Assembly (NCBI GenBank): GCA_032207245.1
Contig: CM063500.1
Span: forward strand, 80,332,786 to 80,396,785
Length of the DNA stretch: 64,000 nt
Source: Pardosa pseudoannulata
Taxonomy: Eukaryota > Arthropoda > Arachnida > Araneae > Lycosidae
Direction: 5' to 3'
The stretch's first letter is position 1. The number at the start of each line of letters is the position of its first letter. The notes below the pieces were generated by a model. That model saw only the letters and a list, made by a program, of their open reading frames with translations. It ran no database searches and had not been told where the DNA came from. The translations under genes and the position numbers were made by a program. Positions 12,260 to 22,295 of the stretch are shown here, piece by piece.

Positions 12260-12900
12260 GGTATTAACCTGTGATCAAATGTATAGTGGTTTGGTTTTGG
12301 TTTGGTTTGGAGCGCTACGGCCTACTGTTTTGCACACGAGGGCTAATGAGACCGGGACCTACCGTTTAAAGCCGATTCCGAACGGCTACAAACACCCATG
12401 CCAGCAGCAGGATTCGAACCCGTGGATTCCGGTTCCGAAGAGCAGCTCCCTACCATTCAGCCATCGTTCGGCAAATGTATAGTGGTATTTATTTTGGTTG
12501 CGTTGTGTAAAAATATTTTAGTACTACATTCAACCACAGGTTCTGAGAAACTACAGACATAAAATATGAAAATAAACTAAAAGCTAAATTAAAAAAAACA
12601 TCTGAAACCAGCTTAAAATAAAAAAGTAAATTTATTATAATGACATGTATGCATCTATGTACATACAATCTGATTCTATCTTCATAAAATTTACTTTATC
12701 AACACCTACAAATTAAGTGCCACTCTAATTTAGTTCTGACAATAATTTTTCGTCACGTAAGTAAATATGTAAATATAAGAGAGAGGACCTAATCTCAATT
12801 TCAAATATATGTAAAAGGGGGTACCTTTGTGAGTTAATATGGTGTGCCCAGAACACTACTGGTTGAGGGCGGATCAGGATTGGGTATGTATGGATCTTCC
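12260..12900 (+). repeat. Tandem duplication, second copy (SINE-interrupted)
   Basis: It aligns block by block with 11737-12259 and is longer because a 182-bp SINE with its 14-bp target duplication splits it near its start. The right limit fades after GGGCGGATCAGG near 12880. Confidence 0.85.
12290..12471 (-). mobile_element. tRNA-derived SINE (family 1)
   Basis: On the minus strand the element starts CCGAACGATGG and ends in a CCAAACCAAACC-type tail. It has a B-box-like GGGTTCGAATCC about 50 bp in, and the conserved body 'gtagccgttcggaatcggct' followed by GTAGGTCCCGGTCTCATTAG. It is flanked by a perfect 14-bp target-site duplication, CAAATGTATAGTGG, at 12276-12289 and 12472-12485, which fixes both ends to the base. 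Confidence 0.92.
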
Positions 12901-13326
12901 GTCGGTCTGGTCAGGGGCTTTCTTCTGAGTGTTTGGGGTGCGGTCGTAATATTTGATACAGGAACACTGCTAGTAACCGCTAGATGTCCTGAACGTTTTT
13001 GGAGTCTCTGTCGTACTCAAAGCTATTCTCCTTGGACTCCCCAAGTCTCACTGTCACAGTCGTCTCTTCCGACGTCTGACCTCACGAACACTTCCCGTCG
13101 GACTTGTCTCCTCGACTGGACTCCCGAACACGTTCTCTCTTTTTCAGATTTTTCTTATTTTATTAATTTCATATTTGGCCCCTCTTCCTTCTTGACGTCC
13201 AATCGGGATAGTTGTAAAAATCTAATTGGTCTGCTTAACCCCACCTTGAGACCGCCAACGTGGAAAACCTTATCCTTTCTAATTGGGCACTGTACCTTAG
13301 GGACTTATAAATAACTCCACAAAGGT
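12822..13326. repeat. 505-bp segment with terminal inverted repeats
   Basis: The left end is GTACCTTTGTGAGTTAAT. The right end ATAACTCCACAAAGGTAC is its near-perfect inverse (GTACCTTTGTGGAGTTAT). The same terminus occurs in the upstream duplicate at about 12163. No flanking target duplication is obvious. It could be a foldback or miniature DNA element, part of which was carried in the tandem duplication. Confidence 0.5.
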
Positions 13327-14179
13327 ACATTCTTATTTAGTGTCAAGTAAAGAGACGGGATTCTAATCTGGGACTGAGATCAGAACCCCGACCGAGACTA
13401 CCGTACAAGACAACAATATCCGTTGAATATAATTTTATAGTCCTCTGTCCTTTACAAAAGATGTGATGAGATCATATTTAGATCCCAAGCATTTTACTTC
13501 TTAATGAAAAGCTTTGTGTTTCTGCTATTCGAGTTTCCCTACTGTTAAACACTGTGGTCGAGCACGAAATATTGTTCGATGTACACGAAATGCACAGACG
13601 GTCCATAAATATCGGTTAAAAAGAGAGCAGAAGATCAATTGAAGGACAGCAAGTGCAAATAAAAATCAAAAACATCGCAATTGAACGTCTTCGAGCTAAT
13701 GCGTTAAGACAAAAAGAGAATGTCAACATTCACCGATGCACACAGAACACATGATCGACTGCTCGTGCAAGAACGTCGCACATTTACACGTGCATCATTT
13801 TACCTCGTTGCATTCGACTATAAGCCGAAAGTAGACATTCGTCACATGCATTTATTGTCATCGGTAATTTAAATACAAAGGTGAATCGTTGTATTGAAAT
13901 ATTTCGTTATGTATAGTTCTGAATGCAACCAAAAAGAGTGGTGCGCAATTACACGCTATAGCAGTCATATAAAAAATTTTCGACTTTCTGCGGCTGTTTT
14001 TTAGTTATGCGAGATACGTCCGTAGATACTGAAAGAAAGTTTTCGACAGGTGATAATTTTTGCACAAATCTGCATTCCAGGCTTAATGATAGTGCAATTG
14101 ATGCATCATATTTTTCAAGACCAAATTTCAAAAATTTGTAATAGTACAACAGACTGAATAGTGATTGTACCGAGGTACA
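13327..14179. other. Gene-free stretch
   Basis: No gene recognised. A motif like the right terminus above (GAGGTACATTCTTA) recurs near 14170. Confidence 0.35.
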
Positions 14180-14597
14180 TTCTTAACTGTACAAGTTTGG
14201 GATTAATTGATACAGGAACTACTGAATTAAAACACATGGATTCAACTTCATTCCCCACCACTACGAAATAATTTTGAAGTATTAACTGGTTTTGGATTTT
14301 CCAGAATTCCTATTATCGGCTATTTTCAAACCATAATTAACATTGATAACAAGGATTTTCTGGTTCAAATTAGTGTAGTCTCAAGTCATTCCATGCAATT
14401 TTCTCTTATTGTAGGATTCGACGTAATTAAGAACTCTAAACTATCCAATTACACCAGATGGTCCTCATGAGCAAGGTCTTGAATCTCCTTCTGATTATTT
14501 CATTTTTTTCAATAAATGACGATGTTCCAGATCTCGATTTTAGTCCAACTGTTTCGAAGGAAACCCGTGCTGCAGTAGAAGTTTTGCTGCGGATATT
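14180..14597 (+). pseudogene. Gypsy-type LTR retrotransposon pol remnant (protease region)
   Basis: Plus-strand frames, broken by at least one frameshift, encode an aspartic protease segment: the catalytic LIDTGT motif near 14200, then after the frameshift a FEVLTGFGFSRIPIIGYF block and, near 14415, LIVGFDVIKN, resembling the flap and the IxGxDxL end of retropepsins. Further on, DVPDLDFSPT and KETRAAVEVLLRI resemble the linker that precedes reverse transcriptase in Gypsy Pol. No reverse transcriptase, integrase or LTR follows. It ends abruptly where satellite sequence begins at about 14598. An old, non-functional fragment. Confidence 0.65.
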
Positions 14598-14880
14598 GTA
14601 GCAAGATTTTACTGTATATGTATGTACAGAGATAAAACATCTCTTAAGGGAGATTTTAAGCCTCCGGCTGGCCGTCTACGACGACAGTCGATATATATAA
14701 TCGATATTTATAATCTCCTGTCAATCTATAATAAATATTATCGTTGTAGAGGAATTTATTGTTGTATCGGTTATTATAGCAAGATTTTACTGTATACGTA
14801 TGTAGATAGATAAAACATCAGTCGATATATATAATCGCCAGGCATTTTAAAATAAATATTATAGTTGTATCTTTGTTTAT
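14598..14880 (+). repeat. Isolated piece of satellite A (about 1.7 units)
   Basis: It begins at TTGTAGCAAGATTTTACTG and contains CTCCGGCTGGCCGTCTACGA, CAGTCGATATATATAATCG and CTATAATAAATATTATCG. These are the signature blocks of the roughly 165-bp satellite filling 61655-63455. The second unit is internally deleted. Same orientation as the large array, 47 kb away. Confidence 0.85.
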
Positions 14881-14956
14881 TTTGACGAAATATCGTATTT
14901 TTGAACGATTTTCGTACGATCGTAATTATTTGCTAAATTATTGCAGGTCTGGACAT

Positions 14957-14997
14957 ATGCGATTAAAGGAAATAAAGTAATCAACAAGTCTATAACA
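14957..14997 (+). repeat. Short dispersed repeat, copy 2
   Basis: Matches 10508-10552: ATATGCGATTAAAGGAAATA followed by an ATCAACAAGTCTATAAC block. Confidence 0.55.
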
Positions 14998-15184
14998 GAA
15001 TACCACCATAAGAAAGAAATGGCCACCATACGAAAACTACCTTTAGCTGCAAGATGCAGCCTTTTAAATACCAGTTCAACGACGGCTTAGCATCATTTCA
15101 CATGGCCCGTGCGCATGCATGACGCAATATGTGCGGCGAACGTTTTAGACATTATCGTCTGGAAAGATATATAAATACTGCTGT

Positions 15185-15362
15185 TGATATGTCCAATAAA
15201 GCGTTTTTTCTTGCACCGGAAGTGACGTCATACTTTGTTTTTCATATTTTTCTCGTAAACTATGGATCGAAAAGGAACGCTTCTTTGGGCAGTTTGTATG
15301 TACTCTCAACGATGAATCTAGCTGGGCAGAGTTTATGCGGTCGTTTTGGGACATCCTGTATA
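15185..15362 (+). repeat. Dispersed repeat D, copy 2
   Basis: It ends GGGACATCCTGTATA; its reverse complement aligns with 7935-8115 through the blocks ATAAACTCTG, CTGCCCAAAGAA and CCATAGTTTACGAGAAAAAT. The 87-codon open frame across it is incidental. Confidence 0.65.
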
Positions 15363-16024
15363 CATCCCCCAGTATCCCCCAGTAGGAGGTAACTAGTTAA
15401 CAATCTTGTCCAATCAGAAGATTTTACAAACTTCTGACAAGTTAGAGATAGCTAAATAAATACTTTGAAAATCCATATTTTAATCACCAGGCCAATGAAT
15501 TGACGTCTGTGTCATGGCAGCTAGCTCTTTAATGCAGTGATGTGTATGTGGGAGAGAGGATATTCCTAGAAGATAGGTCATCCCTCTCCCGAAAAAATGT
15601 CATAACCCCCCTTTTTGGGTCTGATAGGAGCATTCGGAGGTCTATTGTACCTACGATGCTCGCACATCACTGTCGGATATCATACCCATGGGATCGAGCA
15701 CACGTTAAAGTAGATCCAACACATGTTCAGATAAATGATGAAGGCTAGGAATATTCACTACACACATTTAATAAACATTAAAATTACAGAAATACATCGA
15801 GCTGCGTTAGCTCGCAACCATAGCATCACAGACTCCAGTAAGTGTCTGAGAGTCTGTTGTCACTCTGATTATGGGGCCTCTTCTCTGGCGGTTACAGTCA
15901 ATGTACTACGTTCGCTGCTAGTGGTTTGAGAAGACCATGGAGTATGCACTCGCGTTGCCGCATACCCAAAATCTTCATAGCCTACTGAAGTAATGTAGAT
16001 GTAATTATGGAGCCTAAACTATAA
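15363..16024. other. Gene-free stretch
   Basis: No gene or repeat family recognised. Confidence 0.35.
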
Positions 16025-16196
16025 ACGAACAATAACCGAATGGTTAGAGCACTGATCACCGAGACCGGAGTTTGTGAGTTCGAATCCCATAGTGGCGTAG
16101 GTTTCCGTAGCCGTTCGGAATCAGCTTTAAGCAATAAGCCCGGGTCTCGTTAACCCTCGTGTCGCAAAGTAGTAGATCGTAGCGCTTCAAGCCAAT
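16025..16196 (+). mobile_element. tRNA-derived SINE (family 1, divergent)
   Basis: A-box region ACCGAATGGTTAGAGCACTG, B-box GAGTTCGAATCCCATAG, then TAGCCGTTCGGAATCAGCTT and CCGGGTCTCGTTAACCCTCG. The tail is decayed (GCCAATACTAAAT). No clear target duplication survives, so it is older than the copy at 12290. Confidence 0.8.
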
Positions 16197-16905
16197 ACTA
16201 AATAACGAAACCACGCACAGTGGGGGATTCAAATAAGACGAATGATAAAAGAATAGCAGAAATAAGCTTATATGTTGTCTATAAAATATACCTCCTCATT
16301 TCATGACAACTAAAAGGTTTTCATTCTTGCTGCAGTGTAGAAACAAATACATTTCGAAATTAAAGAAATATTTTCTTGTTCACTGTGATCAACTAAAGTC
16401 TAATATTAATTGATTAAAATATACCTTTTGATTTTTCTGCATTTGAAAGATCAAATCAAAGTCTCGGTGCCTTATTTCATGACATGAGATATATTTATGT
16501 ATTATACTTTAAATATTTATTAAAAAATGTGGCACATAAACATGCAAATATATAAAATTTGAATAGTAATCTATAGTTAAATTTTTTAAACTTATTTTGC
16601 CTATTGAAATTCTTTGTTTATATACAAAACATTTAATAAAATCTATTTATACCAATAATAATTGCAAGGCTATTACAAAAGTTTACATCCTATATAACGT
16701 ATAATAAATAGTTTTCAATCGCTATATAATTTAAAAATATCCCTGATCTTGTCTTAATATTTTTTAAATGTATCACTTTATATTTTCCTCTTTACAATTT
16801 TAAAAATATATACTGTTAGGAGCTAATATAATTCTTGAAAATAATACAAAATCATATTACATAAGATTATAAATGAAGTAAAATTAAAACCGAGTTTCAT
16901 TGTAA

Positions 16906-16910
<5 letters not shown>
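16197..16910. other. AT-rich gene-free stretch
   Basis: Nothing recognised. Confidence 0.4.

Positions 16911-16970
<60 letters not shown>
16911..16970. repeat. (TA)n microsatellite
   Basis: About 60 bp of uninterrupted TA dinucleotides. Confidence 0.95.
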
Positions 16971-16972
<2 letters not shown>

Positions 16973-17169
16973 TCCAAGGAACGGATCATTCTTAAACTAA
17001 TAACACAGGAACAATTTAAATTATATTATATTTTCTTACATTTTAAATATTTCGCCAAGAAACTTTATGATTTTATCCTTGATACTATTTTTCCAATATT
17101 TCCAATAAGTAACACGTTTTTTGATTCGGGTTATAATCACAAACATTCAGAAAATAATAAAATATAATA

Positions 17170-17400
17170 CAAAAATTATGAAATTATAACTGAAATCAAC
17201 TTCAAAAACGTTTTGAGGATCTAAGTCCATTTTACTCGCACATCCATGATTTTTATTTTCTTAAGATGATTTTTAAACTTTTGGGGGTGAACCACTCGGA
17301 TGCGTTTTTGATTGAGGTATAAAGGTTGTTATATGAGGAATGTGTAATAGAAGTGTTTTCCATCTATAAAAGTATGAAACAAATATTTATGGTGTGATTT
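17170..17400 (+). repeat. Dispersed repeat E, copy 1
   Basis: Blocks GAAATTATAACTGAAATCAA, CTTTTGGGGGTGAACCACTC, GGATGCGTTTTTGAT and CTATAAAAGTATGAA recur in order at 21515-21715. Probably one interspersed element of unknown class. Confidence 0.7.
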
Positions 17401-18007
17401 CTTAATATTAAATAATTTAAAAAAAAACTAGAATCGTATAAACATTTATTATTTGCTATTTTCACTGCTACTCGATCTTTCTTTTTGAACAGTATGAGAG
17501 AAATACACTATATTTTAAAAAGGTGATACTCTTCAATATAAACTCTTAATAAGTCTTTTTCAACCTATATTTATGAAATTATAAAAAAAAAATCTGATTA
17601 AGAACAGATGAGATGTAACAAATAGCTGTATCTTCGTATATAAAATGTTTTTAATTAATTTCTATGCTCCCTAAAAAGCGCACGCACACAAACCCATATA
17701 CAGTAACAAATTCAATTGTTATCATTGTTGTATGCACAAGGTTTTCAAAAGCTGCAATTGCTAAAAATAACAGTGAAGCCACTTTTATAGCTCTAATAAA
17801 AGAAACACTAGCATTTACCACATTGTTGCAAAAGAGAGTCTCTGCAACAAAGGATGTTTTATAGGCGCCATTTTAAACTAAAAGATTTCTCTTGACGGTT
17901 TCAGCGCTCAATAAAAAAATTTGCTATTTACTTGAACGATTGACTTTGTTTATTTCCAATTTGGACAAAAGAAAAGCATCCAATAAAATCGATCTACTTG
18001 CTGATCG

Positions 18008-18016
18008 TATATAAAG
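18008..18016 (+). promoter_or_regulatory. TATA box upstream of the small gene at 18073
   Basis: TATATAAAG lies 57 bp before the proposed start codon. That allows a transcription start about 30 bp downstream and a short untranslated leader. The position is as expected for a compact TATA-driven gene, but in AT-rich DNA the match alone is weak. Confidence 0.4.
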
Positions 18017-18072
18017 TTGAAGAGAATAATTTCTTGTGCAAACTTTAGAAGAAAGAAAGCAATATACAAGTC

Positions 18073-18399
18073 ATGGAGGCTGATAGCTGTACTCTATATG
18101 ATACAGCATCGGACTGTTCCGACAACATCTATGTACTGGCGAGGGGACATCCACGTAAGCCCCCTAGGAAATCATGCCTGCCTGATGACACTATGTTTGA
18201 AACTGCAAGTGAAATCTCTGAAACCATGTATGTACTGGCGAAAGGCCATCCTCGTAAGCCACCGAGGAAACCATACCAACCTAAAATTAAAAATCCCACT
18301 TACGTTTATATGGACAGGTTTTTGGTTGATTGCGTGCAGTTTCAAGCACGATTTGTTGATTTTAAAATTAAAATGGAGAGTGTCATGAAAGCTCAGTAA
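18073..18399 (+). CDS. Small basic protein with a duplicated AT-hook-like motif
   Basis: A 108-residue single-exon frame starting ATGGAGGCTG. Two tandem units of about 26 residues (roughly residues 9-34 and 43-68) share YVLA[R/K]GHPRKPPRK. This resembles an AT-hook (basic-GRP-RK) with His in place of the central Arg. An acidic spacer precedes each copy (TASDCSDN; TASEISET). Between units, every amino-acid difference is mild (D/E, Y/F, I/M, R/K) apart from C/I and N/T. Seven codons differ only synonymously, four of them inside the core motif. That pattern suggests the duplicate was kept under protein-level selection. The C-terminal third (YMDRFLVDCVQFQARF) is unrecognised. A TATA box lies upstream and an AATAAA near 19950. 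No family is assigned; DNA or chromatin binding is inference from the motif alone. An alternative open frame over the same DNA (18017-18388) lacks this conservation. Confidence 0.55.
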   Translation: MEADSCTLYDTASDCSDNIYVLARGHPRKPPRKSCLPDDTMFETASEISETMYVLAKGHPRKPPRKPYQPKIKNPTYVYMDRFLVDCVQFQARFVDFKIKMESVMKAQ

Positions 18400-18450
18400 G
18401 GGATAACTACGGCTCCTGTAGTGTTATCGAAACCTGCTTCTAAATCTAAA

Positions 18451-18815
18451 CCTCATCGAGCGAGCTTTAAGCGTGTAAAAAAACTATTTTTCGGTTGTTT
18501 TATCGTCAGTACAAAGGACTAAACTTACATCATAAAAATGAAGGAAGATATTTAATGACTAATGAAGTAAATTTTTAAAATTCAATTCGTGTCTCTTCTA
18601 AAACTAAATGTGTGAAGAAAAAATTTCATGTAGAAAATCTGAATTTCAGTACTCACAAGGACTATAATATCAAGAAGATTAAATGTCATCAGAGTAATCT
18701 ATTCTTTCTGTCTTTCTCCTAACAAAGCTACCACTAACATTCAAATAGCTTTCACATGTCTACCTTCTATAAAATTTAATATCACCAATCTCTCTTATTC
18801 TTCTACCTTACTAAA
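18451..18815 (+). repeat. 365-bp tandem duplication, copy 1
   Basis: It starts CCTCATCGAGCGAGCTTTAA. The order of blocks (AACTATTTTTCG, AGATATTTAATGA, TCACAAGGACTA, ATCAAGAAGAT, TAACAAAGC) is repeated from 18816. It directly follows the small gene's stop codon. Confidence 0.85.
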
Positions 18816-19170
18816 CCTCAGCAAGCGAACTTTAAAAGACGTGTAAAAAACTATTTTTCGTTTTTATCACCAGTACAAAAGATTAAACATTTATTACGCT
18901 TTACATCATCAGAATTGAATGAAGATATTTAATGAATAAAGAAGTAATATTTTAAAGTTTAACTCAAGTCTCTTCAAGAAGTAAATATGCGGAAAAAAAT
19001 CTCATGGATAAAATTTAAATTTCAACATTCACAAGGACTACAACATCAAGAAGATCAAATACCATCTAAGTAATCGATTCTTTTTGATTTTCTCATAACA
19101 AAGCACTGACATGCGAATAACTTTCAACTATGAAATTCAATATCATCAATCTCACTTATTCTTCTACCTC
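18816..19170 (+). repeat. 365-bp tandem duplication, copy 2
   Basis: It starts CCTCAGCAAGCGAACTTTAA and matches 18451-18815 with many substitutions and small indels. It passes directly into the 93-bp repeat array. Confidence 0.85.
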
Positions 19171-19193
19171 CTGAATTTGACACTACCATCCGG

Positions 19194-19870
19194 CTAACTT
19201 TTAGCTTTCTACGTTATACAAGAACCGTTGTCATCAAGCTTTGTGACTATTTCCAACATTCTCCTTACAAAGCCACTACTACCTTGCTAACTTTTAGCTT
19301 TCTACATTATACAAGAATGTCATCAAGCTATGTGACTGTTAACAACATTCTCCTTACAAAGCCACTACTACCTTGCTAACTTTTAGCTTTCTACATTATA
19401 AAAGAACCGCTGTCATCAAGCTATGTGACTGTTTCCAACATTCTTCTTACAAAGCCACTACCACCCGGCTAACTTTTAGCTTTCTACATTATACAAGAAC
19501 CACTGTCATCAAGCTATGTGACTGTTTCCAACATTCTTCTTACAAAGCCACTACCACCCGGCTAACTTTTAGCTTTCTACATTATACAAGAACCGCTGTC
19601 ATCAAGCTATGTGACTGTTTCCAACATTCTTCTTACAAAGCCACTACCACCCGGCTAACTTTTAGCTTTCTACATTATAAAAGAACCGCTGTCATCAAGT
19701 TATGTGACTGTTTCCAACATTCTTCTTACAAAGCCACTACCACCCGGCTAACTTTTAGCTTTCTACTTCATAAAAGAACCGCTGTCATCAAGCTATGTGA
19801 CTGTTTCCAACATTCTTCTTACAAAGCCACTACCACCCGGCTAACTTTCATCTTTCCTCGAGCCACCAAC
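19194..19870 (+). repeat. 93-bp tandem repeat array, about 7 copies
   Basis: Units start at 19194, 19287, 19376, 19469, 19562, 19655, 19748 and 19841 (partial). The spacing is 93 bp except for one 89-bp unit with a 4-bp deletion. Each starts CTAACTTTTAGCTTTCTAC. Because 93 is a multiple of three, one frame stays open for 177 codons (19373-19906) as near-identical 31-residue repeats. There is no excess of synonymous change between units, so I do not call it a protein. Confidence 0.95.
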
Positions 19871-19949
19871 ATCCGGCTCAAATCCTCTTGTCTGCACCAA
19901 TTTTAAATCTTGTATGAAAATTGTATTCTTGTTAGCAAATCCGAGGAAA

Positions 19950-19955
19950 AATAAA
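19950..19955 (+). promoter_or_regulatory. AATAAA polyadenylation hexamer
   Basis: First canonical hexamer after the 93-bp array. It would end a transcript from the 18073 gene if the arrays form its 3' untranslated region. Chance occurrence is possible in AT-rich DNA. Confidence 0.25.
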
Positions 19956-20180
19956 ATTTCAGTTATTTTCTCAATCAGTGTCTCTTTTGTATACAATTTT
20001 ACACACAATAGCGTTTCTCTTACTTATGTAAATTCTTAATTTATTAAAAAATAATTTGCCTTTCTTATGTCCAAAAAGTTGAATAAACTTACAGCTTAGG
20101 CCTTGTATCAACATTTAAAAAAATAACACATTGTGATCTACAAATCTCGTTCCGTTATTGGTACAAGGGACAGACCCATC

Positions 20181-20995
20181 TTAAGGTAACCGACCACGTT
20201 CGGAGCCAAAATTTTTAAATAAGGATTTTATGTAAAATATTTTTTATTTATTGCAGTAATAGGTTATAAAACATAGAAAAATATGAGAATAAACATAAAT
20301 ACATTTATATTGTCTTAAAAATTGGCAAAAATAGAGGAAAAAAAACAAGCGTTTTTTGACTTTAAGCCAACACTCTTAACAAAGAAAATGCGCAAAACAT
20401 ATCACTTTTACTTGGATAAATGTAGACATATATCCATTATGTATGCATTGAACCTCCAGAATGAAAATATTCTAAAGTATAAATGAGTTATAGCCAATCA
20501 AGTAATTTAGAGCAAAAATTCAAGAAAAAAAATAATGAAGTTTCTAACATAAATGCCCATAACTCATCTCAAAATGAATATATTTATAATCCCGAGGTTC
20601 AATGCATACATAACATGATTAAAAACATACAGTTAAATTTTAATTAAATTCTAAAAATCATTTTAGCAGTTATGACTGTAATAGTGCGGTGGTGTAGCAA
20701 AAATCACAGTTTTTCAGAAATTCAATTTAAAGATTTCATTGTACAAATTTATTAAGTGTTTTATAATTTAAAAACATTCAGAAATATGCTGGAGTAATTT
20801 ATTTTTTTATTTCGAATTTTACGCTATTTACGACGTTTTTCATGCTAACACTCAAAGTCAAGCCCTTTAACTGCTCACTTCCGGTATCTTTTCGACACTT
20901 CCGGCGATGATTAAACAGCTGTATCATGACTTCTAATGACTCTAGAAACAAGCTGAAAACTGTTTTCGAAAGTTAAAAGACCGATATTTAAAATA
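20181..20995. mobile_element. TTAA-type element remnant related to 44284-46151
   Basis: It begins TTAAGGTAACCGACCACGTT, close to the left terminus at 44280 (TTAAGGTATCCGTGTACGTT). Near its right side it has CTTCCGGTATC and ATTAAACAGCTG, with counterparts near 45960-46015. No matching right terminus is visible. A 19-bp inverted repeat inside (20438-20456 and 20594-20612) would fold into a large hairpin. Confidence 0.5.
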
Positions 20996-21510
20996 AACGC
21001 CTTCTCTTAACCGGGGAAAATAGTGTTCGAAATAATTGCATTAAATGCTAGAAAAGGTCCATACTCATCACTTAAACCTAACTTATAAAAAATCCAATAT
21101 GGATGTCTCTATCCATTCCAGTTACAAACACTTCATAAATTCGAGGATTAACGGACAGATAACTTCGGCTATTATTATATAGGGGATGTGATAAATTTAA
21201 TCGCCTGTTCTTAACCGGAGAAAATAGAGATCGAAATAATGGCATTAAACGCTCGAAAAGGGAGGAAGGGATGGATCCCATTGGGATATTATTTTTTGCT
21301 GGGATATGAAGCATATTTATACCAATTTATTTTAGAACCAAATCGATAGTTTAGGAGAATAGAAACTTTACTCGCTTTGAATATTGCTAACCCTAACTCA
21401 TCAAAAATCCAATATGGATGCCTTTATCCATTCCAGGTCCAACCGCTTGATAAATTCGAGGACAGACGGACAGATAACTTGGGCCATTGTTATATAGGGA
21501 ATAATATAAA
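20996..21510. repeat. Dispersed repeat C, three partial copies
   Basis: Signature blocks are CTCTTAACCGGGGAAAATAG, AATAATGGCATTAAA, CCAATATGGATG-CTTTATCC, TTCATAAATTCGAGGA and GACAGATAACTT followed by TATTATATAGGG. They occur at 20996-21186, 21187-21290 and 21370-21510. Further copies lie at 39690-39906 and 41037-42010. The element's class is not recognised. Confidence 0.7.
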
Positions 21511-21514
21511 AATA

Positions 21515-21715
21515 GGAAATTATAACTTAAATCAACTTCAAAAACTTTCAGAGCTAAGTTTTAAGTTCATTTTACTTGCCATTCCAAGATTTTTTTTAAT
21601 GGTGACTTTTAGACTTTTGGGGCGAATCACTAGGATGCGTTCTTGATAGGGGTACAAAAGTTATTATAAGAAGTGTGTGAATAGCAGTGTTTTCCCCCTA
21701 TAAAAGTATGAATTC
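21515..21715 (+). repeat. Dispersed repeat E, copy 2
   Basis: Matches 17170-17400 in block order (GAAATTATAACTTAAATCAA through CTATAAAAGTATGAA). It directly follows a repeat C copy, so C and E may be parts of one larger element. Confidence 0.7.
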
Positions 21716-22295
21716 CAATATTGAGCTTTTTTTGTGATAAATAAATGTAGTTTAAAGCCTAAAATATTTCAATATACCTCTAGGCTACAATAAAATTAAT
21801 TTTTTCGATTACCATAAATACAGCTTCTTGGTGCATGCAAAATGAATTCAAAGATAAAACGAACCTTTTTTATAAAACAATTTTACACTAAAATAAAATC
21901 AAACGCTAAAAGGAATAGAAAATTCAAATTAAACAACTATCTCATCTATTTTGTAAAGTATAATGCTAACAAAAATGCTGAAACAAGAAAAGACATTAAT
22001 TTGTACCTAAGTATGCAACTAAGATCTTGGGTGTTAAGGTGAAGACCAACTGAGCGTCTAGGCCAGCCGCAGGTATAAGTGGAGTACTCGTGAGAAAATA
22101 CAGAATTGAAAAAAAAACTAATTCCTCCTGCTGAATTTTGTTTATTTTGATTATAAATAAAGGTGTAAATAGGAAATAAAAATTCTAATTAGGCCATTAT
22201 ACCAAAGGGACCACACTTGGTCGAAGATATGCCAAACATGGCGTCTTGGGCCGAAGATGGCTACTCCGCTGTTAGCAACCCCTCTTGACCAATGG
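21716..22295. other. Gene-free stretch
   Basis: No gene recognised. Confidence 0.35.

Noticed and set aside
12216..12482. 88-codon frame at 12216
   Set aside because: It lies mainly over the SINE inserted at 12290 and is not a gene.
18017..18388. 123-codon frame overlapping the small AT-hook-like gene
   Set aside because: The synonymous-change pattern favours the 18073 frame; this one only shadows it.
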